A DNA stretch of 64,000 nucleotides from Pollenia angustigena (GCA_930367215.1 OV884056.1:230693127-230757126); one strand, 5' to 3'; shown: positions 1-11,241, counted from the stretch's first letter. Notes: generated by a model from the sequence alone, not told the origin. Numbers and translations are program-made.

Positions 1-2054
1 AAAATTCCATAGTTTCTCGATATGTGAGAAAAAAGTTATTCTGTCTTTGAATGCGAAAACAGACAACATAGATTTTGTTCTTACTGGAATATTTCCAGTA
101 ATCAAGTGTCAAATGAAAGCGAAACGTCAACGAAAGAAATTTATATAATAAAACCAGAGCTGCCAGATTTGACGATTTTATTGCTCCGAAATTAGCAAAG
201 AACCGGTTTGCTGATTTTTTCTAAAAAAGGGACGATATTATTTAGTCTTTGAAATAAGACAATTTTAAATCGTTTTATATGTTTGGTTACTAGGCATTAC
301 AAAAAAATATCTTTAGAAACAAGGCAGCCTTAATTTTCATATTTATCCCTATTGTGACAATTGTCCTCGAAATTGTTTGTCTCTTCCCTAAAAAATATAT
401 TGTCAAAATCAAAATTTCGAGGGAAAAGAGATTACTTTTTATTCCCGCGATTATTTAATACAATTGTTTGTGATCAAAACATTAAACAATTACCCCATTT
501 TTCAGTCAATATAGAAAAACGTTTGAGTCAAAATGATTTAAATAAAACAATTTAAAGTGCTATATTCGGCTCCGGTAAACCTTATATAACCTTCACCATA
601 CCATTAAAAATCGCACCAAAACCTTAATTTCTTTTCTTTTTAAAAAAAATATTTATTTTATTATATATGATACTAGCGGGCCCGTTGCCTGCTTCGCACG
701 GCAAAACAAAATAAGAAAAGAAACACACTTGGTTTTAATAAAGTTGGTTTTCCTGCGGCAAAAACACACTCACTTCACATACGCACCGCACACACATGCG
801 TTATCGGATTTCAACCAAACTGCATATAAACCATATATGGGCCACTGCCTACGTAGTGTATAAGTTGAAATCGCACGACGCGTTTATGAGTAGTTCGGCG
901 ACGTACATATACGGACTTATTTTTATATATATAGATTTTGGCACGCCTTTGTGTGACTTCTTCAGCGAAAAATAACAACTTAAAATTGTTATCGGATTAA
1001 AGAAAATAAATAATTTTATAAAAAATAGACCTCAAGCTTAATAAAATAATAGAAAATGGATTCATGTTTGATTCATTTATATGTTTAAATAATGTTTTTT
1101 AAATATTTTGAATTTTTGTTTTTGCCGAATCAAAAAAATAACAAAAAGCTTGGATAAAAAAGAAGCCCAATACCAATTTATTTTATTTATTTACATATAT
1201 TAATGAAAATTGTTTCTTTTCTTCTTTTTTTGGTTCAAAATAAAGCTGGTTTGAATAATCAAAAGCCAAATGGTGCTGAATTTATCGGAGAAAAATTAAA
1301 AAACATGGCAATAAAAAAATGATATGAAATACAATCAAAAACTATATAATTTACGATTGAAAAATGAGACGAAAACGAGTCAATAATGATTATAAAAACT
1401 AACATTAAAAGGATATAAATTGTATCACATATGATTCTTTCATGTGATTCATCTGTAGGGTACCATTATCTCACAACGAGAGTATAATTTATGATTGAAA
1501 AATGAGGTCATATACGGATATTTCACTCGTGAAGGTGATTCCTAAATGATTAGCAAAATTTGTTTAAAATTAATTTTAATTATTTTGAACAAAAAAGACG
1601 AACTTATTATTTTTTTCAGGAATTTGACGATATTTACACAAATTTATCTGGCAGCACTGAATAAAACCAAAACAAGGAAAGGCTTGAAAAAAATTTTAAA
1701 ACCAAAATATAACAATTGTGTTTTGTTTATTTTCACCATATAAATTATGCATTCATCATTTAAATTCCTTCTATTTTTTATTTATTTTGTTTTTTTCGCA
1801 CCAATTTCAAATGTGACTTATTTTGACAGTTCTTGTAAAAAACTTTTCGCAAAATATTGGTACAGAAACACTTTTTCTCACATCCTTCCAATAATTGCTG
1901 GAAAATTATTTAAATGACAGATTCTCGCAAAGAAAAGGAACAGAAACACTTGTGTGAGAAAAACCATTTTTTGTTTCAATTCACACTATTTTTGTTGCAA
2001 TTCACACGTTTCATGCGAAAAGTTTTACGATGTGAGAAAAACAGAAACGGGCTA
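1..2054. mobile_element. TAGCCCG-ended inverted-repeat element, copy 1 (left end outside window)
   Basis: The stretch aligns by eye with the complete copy at 53584-55276: both share the phrase about exported 'gaatgcgaaaacagacaaca' near the left and end in 'gaaacgggcta' on the right, here at 2054. The window opens about 55 bases inside the element, so the left terminus is missing. It carries a nested ACTAGC-type repeat at 669-935 and, compared with the other copy, about 400 extra bases around 1130-1550. The short reading frames at 361-555 and 1546-1743 sit in this repeat and show no transposase motif, so the element is non-autonomous or too decayed to recognise. Confidence 0.6.
669..935 (+). 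repeat. ACTAGC-type short dispersed repeat
   Basis: It starts with ACTAGCGGGCCCGTTGCC and TGCTTCGCACGG and ends in a TATATATATAGAT tail, the same start and tail design as the long arrays at 57018-60526. It interrupts a repeat whose other copy (near 54540) lacks it, so it is an insertion. Ends of this kind are common in insect short repeats thought to be mobilised by LINEs; that link is inference. Confidence 0.6.
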
Positions 2055-3444
2055 CTGATAGGTGTTCTTTTATAAAAAATACCCTTTGATTCGCTCTTAA
2101 TCATGTTAACTAAGAAATTCTCTTAAATTTGTGCCCACAAGCAACTATTGTAAAATGCAAAAGACCAGAATGTTGTTGCTTTTTAAACATATTATTTGAA
2201 ATTTAAAATACAATGTTTTAAAATGTTTTTATTTTGAACATATTATTGTTATTAAATATTAAACATAACCTGTGTGGAGGCAGCCATAATATAGTTATAG
2301 CTTTTGGATGGATGAATTTAATCATAATATGGTTGCGGTAATAATAATATGGTTTAATATGTTTAAGTGCATAATTGTAGCTTCATTTTATTAAAACATT
2401 ATATTGTTAAATTCAACCATATATGAAGTTTCAAGGGAGGTAAACACTATATTATATTATCAATTTTGAAAAAGTTTTGTTAAAAATAACAAAAGTTTGT
2501 TAGTTGCCATTGAAGTGGCCATAACATGTATTTTTTAATCATACTTCAACCATGTTTTTTCTCTGCGTGCATAGAGTGCCTTAACTCTGGCTATTTTTGA
2601 AATGATCTTTAAATATACATTCTGTTTAACCAGATGAGTACAAAGTTTAGTATTTCTTTACTGTACTCAAATGCGTTAGCATTTAAAATGTCGTATTATT
2701 TAATTAATTCGACACTGATAAACTTTCAGTTATGCCATATAAGACGAAAAAAAAACAATTCCGTCTTAAAATTCCCAAGAAATTAAAAAAATATATTTTT
2801 ACCGCGATTTTTTTCCACCCAGTTTTAGTATTTTGTGTGAACTCATTTTGTTGAATTTAATTTTTTGTTATTACTTTCCAATGTTACACCATAATCTGTT
2901 AATGGCTGTAGTTGCTTTTAAACATGAGAATAAAATGCGAATGATATGTTTCCTTAAGGCAGAAAGAAGATAATTAAATTATCATAAAATTAAATCTCTT
3001 TGTTAAATAAAAAATAGTTGACATTGTTTTTTATATACTCCAAATATACTTGAGCTTACAGTTAACAAGCCAGGGGTTGTTGCAAAGTTAAAATGTTTTT
3101 AATTTTCAGTGTGACCACATAGAAATAATTCGGAGAAACGAATTTGATGAAAATTTAAGAGAAAGTCAGGGGATTTTGTTATTTATGTTGCAATGAAATG
3201 AAAGGATTAAGAATATTGATCTGTAGTAACCTTCCATTAATCTCTTTAAAAAAAATTTTTGACTTTCAAATTGTTTATATCGAACACATTTTTTTATTTA
3301 ATTTAAAACGAAAGAAATCTATATGCAGCGATGCCAAAAACGTTAGCAATATGTGAAGTATATGGTTTTTGTCATCAAGTTTACAAATTGTATAAATTTT
3401 ACAAGCTGAGTCCTTATCAAATTGTGAGACAACCTAACTAAATA
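2055..3444. other. AT-rich spacer, no gene seen
   Basis: No reading frame of note and no clear inverted repeats. Around 2270-2575 there is a phrase ending TTTTTTCTCTGCGTGC that resembles miniature-element termini, but I could not find its partner. Confidence 0.5.
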
Positions 3445-4668
3445 AAGGGAGTGACACAAGCTTAAATCATAATAAAACAAGGAAATATATTTTAATATCA
3501 ATAAAACGGGCTTTCTTGGAAAGAAAATTTTATAAAATAATGTTTAAATATGACTTCTGTCATGTGGCCGCCACGGCTGGCGCGTAGAAGGCGCGATCCG
3601 GAACACCAATTTTCAAAAACTTTTCGCAGCATTTGCGGCCGTATTTCGCCGATAACTCGTCGAATGTTGATTTCAGGTTTTAAATTGTTTGTGGTTCATA
3701 GACGTAGACACATGACTTAACATAACCCCAAAGAAAATAGTCCAATGAGGTTAAATCACACGGTCTTGGTGGCCAATTAATTGGGCCATTACGTTAAATT
3801 ATTTTTTCATCAAAAGTTTCTTTGAGTAAATCAATTGAAGCACCCGCTGTGTGGCCTGTGGCTCCGTCCTGTTAGCACCAACTATCAGCATGATTAATGC
3901 CACGTAATTGATGTTCGAAAAAATTTCGAATCATGTTCCTATAACGTTCAGCATTGACGGTAACACTTGACCATAATCGTTTTTGAAGACATGTGGGCCA
4001 ATGACTCCGCCAGCTCATAAAGTGCACCAAACAGTAATTTTCTGTGTATGTAATAGTGTTTCGACAAAAGCTTGTGGATTCTCCTCACTCGAAATGCGAC
4101 AATTCTGCTTATTTACGTACCCATTCAATCAGAAATGGGCTTCATGGGAAAATAAAAGTTTGAATGGAAATTCAAAATCAACACCAATTTATGCTTCAGC
4201 CCATTCGCCGCATTGGCGGCGCATACTAAAATTTCTGCACAGGTTGAATCTCGAAAGCTTTTAAGCCGATAAAGTGGTAGGACACAATCCCAGTAGCTTA
4301 GGACGGCTACGAATTGATTGATTAGGGTTATCTTCAATGCTTTCCTGTATAGCGGCTACAGCCTCTACAGTGCGCACTGTTCGGCGTCTTACGGGATGCA
4401 CATTATCAGTAACAGTAAATGTGGTCCGAAAGCGATCTATTGTTCTTCAAATTAGCCGCTCTGAAGGACGATGAGTTTGACGAACACAATGAGTTTGACG
4501 AATAGAACAAATATTTTGATTAAAAATTTCAACAATTGGCACGCGTTGCTCAGGTGTAAGCCGATTTGAAATATAATTTCAAAGCAAACTTAACAAAAAG
4601 CAACTATCAACTGTAAAATGGGTGCTCAAATAAAGTAGTGATGCCAACTTAAAGTTGTGACACCCTTA
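3445..4668 (-). pseudogene. decayed mariner-like (Tc1/mariner superfamily) transposon
   Basis: On the minus strand a broken transposase can be followed across several frames. Near 4500-4580 there is an N-terminal helix-turn-helix-like segment (NRLTPEQR...IVE). Near 4080-4160 lies the phrase HF-LNGYVNKQNCR, which usually follows a catalytic Asp-Glu. Near 3730-3800 is WPPRPCDLT followed by LDYFLWGYVKS, which holds the second catalytic Asp in this superfamily. Many stops and frameshifts are present. The ends read AAGGGAGTGACACAA on the left and the complement of AAGGGTGTCACAAC on the right, forming imperfect terminal inverted repeats. The open frames at 3983-4264 and 4125-4337 are parts or shadows of this remnant. 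Two related, even shorter remnants lie at 16534-17279 and 43425-43960. Sub-family is not certain. Confidence 0.75.
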
Positions 4669-5137
4669 AAAATCACCGATTCGTTCGTAAGTCTGTTGTT
4701 GGAACGATAAAACTCGCGAAATACGAGAATTCTTTTAGCTGTTTTAATTAATCTTTTTTTTAGCAAATTTTTCCATGCATGAAACTTTTTTATGATTTTT
4801 TTTATTTTTAATTTTTAACTTGCAACAAAGGAACACTTATTTACCAGATTTTAATCCATTGAAGTGTCAGTTTTAAGAATATTTACGAAATGGGATAAAC
4901 TGAACCTGCATTTTGAAACACCTTATGTTGACGAAAAATCGTCTGCGCTTTATTGGTTTGGGGCGTAAGCCAAAAAGTCATAGTAAAGAAAAACTACAAT
5001 GAAGGTTTACATGAAGTTTTCTAAATATATACCCGATAGAATTTCTTACTGCTTCCGGAATATGTTTTAAAGAAAAATTTTAATTTCTGCGAATGTTCAT
5101 GAATAAAGTAAGAACAATATTTTGGTAATTTCAACGT
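4669..5137. other. AT-rich spacer left of the LTR element
   Basis: No gene or repeat recognised. It ends in the AAGT target duplication of the LTR retrotransposon. Confidence 0.5.
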
Positions 5138-5141
5138 AAGT
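5138..5141. repeat. target site duplication AAGT (left)
   Basis: AAGT stands directly before the TGTAACGG start of the left LTR and again directly after the CCTCACA end of the right LTR (13454-13457). Four to five base duplications are usual for Ty3-type integrases. Confidence 0.9.
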
Positions 5142-6620
5142 TGTAACGGACCAACCATTAAAGTTTTGAACTGTAGAGGCTGCTACCTGATTTTCCGGCC
5201 GTGCTCAGGGATATTGGGATAGGTTCTTGTCACTAACAATTCAAATTAAGATCTATTACAATTTAAGTGTAGGTAGCTTCCAAAATCGACAAAATAAATT
5301 AAATTACACGAAAAAACTAAATAAACCCGAATTGAAACAAAGCGAAGAGATTTAGATGTTGCCATCTCTCCATTGTTCTTCACCCTCCCTACCAATGCTA
5401 TTCTGTTAAATTTTAAAATTAATAGCCCGAAATGTACCACCTAGTTTACACCCTTAACCTTTCATGATTATAATAAAAAAAAAATCAATTAATCATGTTA
5501 ATTAAATTTAACAAAATTTTATTAAAATAATCAAATTATTAAAATTAACTTGTAATAAAAGTGTTAGATGTATTTTACGGAATAATGTAATTATATAAAT
5601 ACACTAACTCAAAATCATTGTATAAAAATAAAACAAAAGAACGAAGGAAAATATTTGACTCTAATCTAAAAATCCATATTTAGAGTAAAAACAAAACAAC
5701 TAAATGAACTCTTGAGTAAATGTAAATATTTTAAGGGTGGGTTTTTTTTTTTAATTGAAATTGAGTGTTTTTTTTATATATAATATTATATTTTGGTTTT
5801 TATTTATTTTTTTTTTTAAATTTAATTATGACTTACCATAACTTTTCCTCCAACGACGACAGGCCTGATCTTCGAAGAAGTTTTTATGGTTTTGGTTAAG
5901 TATTTTTTTTTTTAATTTACACCCAAAAATAAATTTGTGTATCTGAATATATATGTAATGATATGTAAGTGTCTAAAAAAAAAATGTTAACTAATAATGT
6001 AATTGAATTTAAAATGAAAATTTTCTTTAAAACAAAAAAACAGTTATTAATAAAACAGTAAGGGAAACTATATATGATAAATTAACGATTCGTATTCCAG
6101 CTAATTGTCGTTAGATATTGTTTCAAAACAAAATTATCTTTTTGGGATGATTTGCGAAAATTAAATGTTCTGTTTGTTTGTCTTGTTTGAGGGTAAAATC
6201 AGGTATAAATATTCTTGGTTCAAAGCCAACCTTTACTTTACTTGATCGTCGGAATCAAGTTCTTAGAGGTATTGAAATTAACTTTTATCCCTGTATTTGG
6301 CAATGGTCCCCGAAGGGTTGTGGTACAACAACAAACAAACTTGTATCAAGTCCTTTTAATGACTTTTCCTTCTTCTGGTACTCCTACAATAATCATAAAT
6401 TATTTCCTAGTTTAGTTCAAATTCCCCAATCACTTTTCCCCTTGTAACAGCCAAAATTTTTTTTTTTTTCCACAAAATTATTTATGACTTACTTTTTTAT
6501 ATATTTTTTTATTAATCAGAAAAAAAATATCAATGTTTTTAATAAAGAAATTTCCTGGCTAACTAAATTTTAAATTTTATTTTCTTTTTCTATAAATTAC
6601 AAGTTGAGTCAAGCCTCACA
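5142..6620 (-). repeat. 3' LTR of the Ty3-type element
   Basis: It is 1479 bases, starting TGTAACGGACC on the plus strand and ending GCCTCACA, so it has the usual TG...CA ends in either sense. It is almost base-for-base the same as 11974-13453. The only differences found are one fewer A in the run near 5475 and one A/T change near 5540. The small open frames inside it (5246-5440, 6178-6447, 6215-6415) recur identically in the other LTR and are not genes. Confidence 0.95.
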
Positions 6621-6629
6621 AAACTGATA

Positions 6630-6658
6630 CAGTTTTTGAGATTTATCTCAATAAACTG
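6630..6658 (-). other. hairpin next to the 3' LTR where a polypurine tract is expected
   Basis: On the plus strand CAGTTT-TTGAGA-TTTA-TCTCAA-T-AAACTG forms two stacked 6-bp stems with one bulged T. A further AAACTG at 6621-6626 can pair with the same CAGTTT, giving a competing hairpin. No purine-rich run adjoins the LTR edge. Confidence 0.6.
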
Positions 6659-6691
6659 GATCTGTAAAGGCTGCAAATTCATTGAAGTAGA

Positions 6692-9600
6692 CTAAATCCA
6701 AATATCCTTAGCGTGATAAATTCCCTTTGTATCCGTTCCAATATCTTGAAGTTCATAATTGACATGACCTAATTTGCGAATGACTTTCGCCTTTACACCC
6801 ACAGGTGCCAGCTTTGCATTGAAGTAACTAACTTTTGAACTTTGAGCAAAGTTGCGACGTATCACTTCTTGGCCAATGGAAAAGTCCCTATTTCTAGTCC
6901 GCAAATTATAAATTCTCAAGTTCTTAGAGTAAGCTTTCTCCATATCTTTTCTTATTGAATCTCTGAGTATAGTAAACTCATCTTGCCGCTCAATCTGATT
7001 ATCCGTGTCCGCTAAAATATTAAGTCGCTTCAAAAGGTCATAGTCCTGTCCATGTGTTATCATAGTCTGTCCAAAAACGATTTGATACGGTGTTCTCCCT
7101 ATAGTTTGATGAATTGTATTTCGTAGTGCACAATTTATACTACTTAAATAAATGTCCCAGACACGTTGATCTTTTCTAACAAACGAACGAAGAGCTTCGT
7201 TTATAGATCTATTCACGCGTTCACTCGCGTTGGCTTGTGGGCTATAAACTGCTGTCAGCATGTGTTGTACACCATGTTTCTGTAAAAACTGTTCAAATAA
7301 TTTACTTTTAAATTGTGTCCCATTATCCGATAATATTATCTCAGGAACTCCGTAGCAATGAAAAATTTCGTTTCGAAGATATTCCACTATCAATTTCGAA
7401 TCAAACTTTTTTATAGCTTTTAAAAATGTAAACTTCGAAAAATGATCCAGTAAAATTAATATTCCTATGTTTCCCTGTTTCGTTCTTGGTAGTGGTCCAA
7501 TCAAATCAATGTAAATCCTTTGGAATGGTCTGTCCGTCTTTACCATTTGTCCCAGGGGTGGTTTCAGTATAGTAGTAGGCGTCTTTGAAGTCTTACATAA
7601 ATCGCAATTTTTAATATATTCCCTAACGTCCAAAACCATCCTAGGCCAAAAGAAATAACGTCTTATACGCTCTAGCGTTTTAGCTATACCACCGTGTGAA
7701 GATGTAGGTATATCGTGGGCTGAATGTAATATACTATATCTCAATTCGGAAGGAACGAATAATTTCCATGATTCGGATTCGTCAATTGTACCGGAAGTAA
7801 ACTCGGTCCGTTTGTAAATATATTCATCAATTATTTTATAATCTGGTAGCTTAGAGTTTTTAAACTCCTCCCGAAGTTTAGTATACTCATCGGAATCGAA
7901 ATATTTAGATTTAAGATCTATTGTCGGAATTACCTCCAGATCAATAGAGTTTACAAAATCTTCTCCTTCATGCACAATCGACAACGTATCTGGAACTATA
8001 TTTTCCTTCCCGCTGCGATGTTCAATTGTGAAATGAAATCCTTGCAGTTTTAAAGACCATCTAGCAAGACGACCTGACAAGTCCCTTTGACTCATCAACC
8101 ATTTTAAACTCGCATGGTCTGTGATTACCTTAAATTCTTGTCCCTCGATATATGAACGAAATTTCTTTATAGCGATAACCACGGCTAAACATTCCAACTC
8201 TGTTATTGTATAATTCCTTTGCGCCTTATTCAGCTTGTGAGACATGTAAGCAATTGGTCTTTCAGTCCCGCCGATGTCTTCTTGCGCTAACACTGCACCC
8301 ACCCCATAAGTACTCGCATCGCACTGCAGAATAAATGGCCTTTCGTAGTTTGGGTGAATTAATAGTGGTGCCGTTGTAAGTCTAATTTTAAGTTCGTCGA
8401 AAGCTATTTGAGCATCATCCGTCCAAGCAAAATTCTTCTTCTTTGTCAAAAGTTCTGTAAGAGAAAATGTTAAACCAGAGTAATTTTGAATAAATCGTCT
8501 ATACCATCCTGTCATTCCTAAAAACCGTCTTAAATGTCTGATAGATTTCGGTACCGGGAAGTCGCGTATGGCCCTTACCTTGTCGTCGTCTACCTGTAAA
8601 GTCCCATTTCCAACCACATAACCGAGATACTTAACTTTGTTTAATGCAAATTTGCTCTTCTTCACGTTAATAGTTAAACCTGCCTTTCTAAGTTGGCTTG
8701 CCACCTCTAATAAGTGAGTCATGTGTTCCTCAAAATTTTGAGAAACAATTAATAAATCGTCCAAATAAACAAATACGTGAGTCTTTAAGTGAAATGGAAT
8801 TACCATGTCCATCAGTCTGCACAACGTTTGCGGTGCATTGCACAATCCAAACGGCATACGTGAAAATTGATATAATGGCCGATTAGGGACCGTGAAAGCT
8901 GTCTTTTGTTTTGAACTTTCCTCCAGTTTAATTTGCCAAAAGGCGTCTTTCAAATCAATTTTTGAAATGCAATAAACTGGAGGTAGCCTTGCAATAAGTC
9001 CGTCAATGTTCGGTATCGGGTACGCGTCTTTTATTGTCACAGAATTTAACTTCCTACTGTCCACACACATTCTCACTTTGTCAGGTTTAACTACCGTTAC
9101 TATCGGTGAAGACCACGGAGAGCTAGGTGCTTCTTCGATTACGCCAAGTGAAATCATTCTATCTATCTCACCAGTTAATTGTCTTTCAACAGCTGGTGAG
9201 ATAGGATAGTATCTTTGTTTAATGGGTTTGGCATTACCGGTGTCTATAAAATGTTCAATTAAAGAAGTACATCCTAGTCCCTCTACATCGGAATTCGGAA
9301 ATGCAGCTATTATTTTGTCTAAGTGTTCCTGTTGGCCGTTAGTCAGTTGTAATTTATCTGGGTCTGAGTCTATCACCGTGCAGTCAATCTCAGATATGTC
9401 ATTCACAACTATCCTGAGTCCAAAAGTCTTCCAAAAATCAAAACCACAAATAATATTATGTTGAATTGATGGTACTACCAAAAACTCAAATAATTTAGAC
9501 TGTCCTTTAAACGAAGTTTCTAACGTCACAGTACCTGATATGTCCTGTCGGTTTCCGTCCGCTGTTCGTACATTACCTACACATCTCTTATACGCCTTAT

Positions 9601-10033
9601 TGGTCTGAACTATGGAAGCTAAGTCACCGCCTATTACACTTTTATTAGCTCCGCTATCTAATAAAGCTAAATAAGATGATTCCCCAATTTTTATATTAAC
9701 GTATAGCCTACTGTCGTTATACCTGTTAACTATAGATGAAATGACACACGTACGAAAAGATTTTAATTTACGATAGTAATTTCGAATACGTTTTGACGAT
9801 CTACTAATAGAATTTACTTGACCAAAAATTTTAGCACGCGCCTTTTCGTATTCTAATAAACGTATGTGGTATGGTCTTCTTAGGGGATGTGCAGTTTTAA
9901 TATTCTCTTCCTTCAAAAAGTCATTGCCAGTAATGTTTATGTTGTCATAGGTTATGTCGTTTTTATCCGATTCGAGTCGAATGTCCTTGGATGTCCGAGT
10001 TATTTCAACCGGACATCCCGTTGTCCGTTTCCC
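6692..10033 (-). CDS. pol: pol polyprotein: protease, reverse transcriptase, RNase H, integrase
   Basis: The frame is open from 10033 (just after a stop at 10034-10036) to 6692. It is in the -1 frame relative to gag and overlaps its last 34 bases, so it should be made as a Gag-Pol fusion. Counting residues from a TTG codon at 9916, protease has LDSGANKSVIG (Asp near 87). Reverse transcriptase runs about 220-430, with YLDD at 384-387. RNase H follows, with CDAST near 532, TELE near 572 and TDHAS near 599. Integrase has His near 734 and 741 and CDLC near 771-774 for zinc binding, and the catalytic triad Asp 804, Asp 864 and Glu 899. The C-terminal part, with a KVIRKLGHVNYEL-like segment, resembles the tail of other arthropod Ty3 integrases. 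Catalytic residues all look present. The product copies element RNA and inserts the cDNA. Confidence 0.95.
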   Translation of the reverse strand, partial: GKRTTGCPVEITRTSKDIRLESDKNDITYDNINITGNDFLKEENIKTAHPLRRPYHIRLLEYEKARAKIFGQVNSISRSSKRIRNYYRKLKSFRTCVISSIVNRYNDSRLYVNIKIGESSYLALLDSGANKSVIGGDLASIVQTNKAYKRCVGNVRTADGNRQDISGTVTLETSFKGQSKLFEFLVVPSIQHNIICGFDFWKTFGLRIVVNDISEIDCTVIDSDPDKLQLTNGQQEHLDKIIAAFPNSDVEGLGCTSLIEHFIDTGNAKPIKQRYYPISPAVERQLTGEIDRMISLGVIEEAPSSPWSSPIVTVVKPDKVRMCVDSRKLNSVTIKDAYPIPNIDGLIARLPPVYCISKIDLKDAFWQIKLEESSKQKTAFTVPNRPLYQFSRMPFGLCNAPQTLCRLMDMVIPFHLKTHVFVYLDDLLIVSQNFEEHMTHLLEVASQLRKAGLTINVKKSKFALNKVKYLGYVVGNGTLQVDDDKVRAIRDFPVPKSIRHLRRFLGMTGWYRRFIQNYSGLTFSLTELLTKKKNFAWTDDAQIAFDELKIRLTTAPLLIHPNYERPFILQCDASTYGVGAVLAQEDIGGTERPIAYMSHKLNKAQRNYTITELECLAVVIAIKKFRSYIEGQEFKVITDHASLKWLMSQRDLSGRLARWSLKLQGFHFTIEHRSGKENIVPDTLSIVHEGEDFVNSIDLEVIPTIDLKSKYFDSDEYTKLREEFKNSKLPDYKIIDEYIYKRTEFTSGTIDESESWKLFVPSELRYSILHSAHDIPTSSHGGIAKTLERIRRYFFWPRMVLDVREYIKNCDLCKTSKTPTTILKPPLGQMVKTDRPFQRIYIDLIGPLPRTKQGNIGILILLDHFSKFTFLKAIKKFDSKLIVEYLRNEIFHCYGVPEIILSDNGTQFKSKLFEQFLQKHGVQHMLTAVYSPQANASERVNRSINEALRSFVRKDQRVWDIYLSSINCALRNTIHQTIGRTPYQIVFGQTMITHGQDYDLLKRLNILADTDNQIERQDEFTILRDSIRKDMEKAYSKNLRIYNLRTRNRDFSIGQEVIRRNFAQSSKVSYFNAKLAPVGVKAKVIRKLGHVNYELQDIGTDTKGIYHAKDIWI
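9989..10033 (-). promoter_or_regulatory. -1 ribosomal frameshift signal between gag and pol
   Basis: On the minus strand GGGAAAC (10033-10027) lies in phase with gag as G GGA AAC, the X XXY YYZ pattern. An 8-base spacer (10026-10019) follows, then a perfect 9-bp stem: GGATGTCCG (10018-10010) with CGGACATCC (9997-9989). The loop contains an extra GTT/AAC pair set and the gag stop codon at 10002-10000. The pol frame opens exactly at the heptamer, right after a stop. Confidence 0.85.
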
Positions 10034-11241
10034 TTACTTTTCCGATTACAATTTGGGCAAGTTGGCTTGTAAGTGTCCTTGACACCACAACCGTAACAAA
10101 AAACTCTCCTAATTTCCATGCAGTCTAAATAGGTGTGACCCAATTTGTCACAGTTCCAACACTTTATTCCGTGTTGAACCGCACAAACATCAGCCTCCAT
10201 TGAATTTGAACTCTCTAAGTCTTCATTTATTTCTGCGATTCGCGCCCTTGTTAACTTCCTATTTTCAAAAGATTTTAAATTTTTAACAAACATTTCATGC
10301 TTCCGAACTTCTTTACGAAGTTGATGCACAGAGCTGATTTCAAGATGAAGTAACTCGTGGCGTATTTCATGTTTCAGATTTCTCAACAAAGTCTCACATA
10401 AATCGCCGTCTGATATAGGGTGTTTCAATCTATCAGTCAAATCCGAAATGGATTCAAAATATTCGTCAAAAGTCTCCTCATTATTTTGCCTGCGTCTCCT
10501 TATTTCATCTAGAACGTCAAAGTCACTGAAAGCCACCCTGTATTCCTTACACAATTCGCTGGACAAAGTTAACCAGTCGATAGTGTCATGAGAACGATGA
10601 TACCTCCAAAACCAAATTAATGCCTTGCCTTCAAATAAGCAATGTGCATGGTCACCTAATAAATTGAAATTATTGCCTAAAGTTTTAGTTGTGAGTATAT
10701 TTACTCGGTAAATAAATTCATCTATTGGAATTTGACTATCATGTCCCACAAATTTCAATCGCCAATTTCTAATAATATTTAATACCTTATCAGCATAGAA
10801 TGGGTCATGTAAATTATCGCGAAATGGATGAGGTGAACAATTTGAAGCTTCACTACTTGAAAAAGTAGGATTAGTATTATTGCCGGAATTAACATTATTT
10901 GAAATAGTCAAACCTTGAAACAGAGAACGAAATTCTGTAGAAATATAACCCTGAATTTCGTTTCTAAAGCTATTTAAAGACTCAGAAATCATTTGTCTTA
11001 CAGGAGTAGCATCCCTACGATTATCACCTGGTAAATTATTGCTAGCCACTAAATTTCTACCTCCTGAACGAGTAGTTGGCCCTACTGAACTTGGAGGATT
11101 TCTTAAAGTATTACTTGAGCTTCCACTAGGATTGTTTTGAACTCTTTGAGGTGAGTTATTTGAACCAATATCTACCGTAAAACTTATATTTGCTGGTTGT
11201 TCAATATTGTTTAAATTTTCCCGACTTCTTGTTATCGGCAT
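10000..11241 (-). CDS. gag: Gag polyprotein (capsid and nucleocapsid)
   Basis: I start at the ATG at 11241 (MPITRSREN), giving 413 residues; the open frame extends upstream only through non-ATG codons. The first 150 residues are rich in Ser, Asn, Gly and Pro. A capsid-like region follows, with the phrase IRNWRLKFVGHDSQIPIDEF at about 165-190 and a helical stretch to about 330. The C-terminus has a CCHC zinc knuckle, CWNCDKLGHTYLDC (about 361-374), and a second knuckle, CYGCGVKDTYKPTC (about 382-395), in which Thr stands where His is normal. The second form is seen in several fly Ty3 elements, so it is probably not damage. Gag assembles the particle and binds element RNA. The stop codon sits inside the loop of the frameshift hairpin. 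Confidence 0.93.
   Translation of the reverse strand: MPITRSRENLNNIEQPANISFTVDIGSNNSPQRVQNNPSGSSSNTLRNPPSSVGPTTRSGGRNLVASNNLPGDNRRDATPVRQMISESLNSFRNEIQGYISTEFRSLFQGLTISNNVNSGNNTNPTFSSSEASNCSPHPFRDNLHDPFYADKVLNIIRNWRLKFVGHDSQIPIDEFIYRVNILTTKTLGNNFNLLGDHAHCLFEGKALIWFWRYHRSHDTIDWLTLSSELCKEYRVAFSDFDVLDEIRRRRQNNEETFDEYFESISDLTDRLKHPISDGDLCETLLRNLKHEIRHELLHLEISSVHQLRKEVRKHEMFVKNLKSFENRKLTRARIAEINEDLESSNSMEADVCAVQHGIKCWNCDKLGHTYLDCMEIRRVFCYGCGVKDTYKPTCPNCNRKSKGNGQRDVRLK

Noticed and set aside
2270..2580. Possible miniature element ending TTTTTTCTCTGCGTGC
   Set aside because: No matching inverted end could be located.
6178..6447. 89-residue open frame on the plus strand inside the left LTR (same at 13011-13280)
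   Set aside because: It recurs only because the two LTRs are identical, is antisense to the element and has no known motif.
8698..9464. Several plus-strand frames inside pol
   Set aside because: They are shadows of the long minus-strand pol frame.
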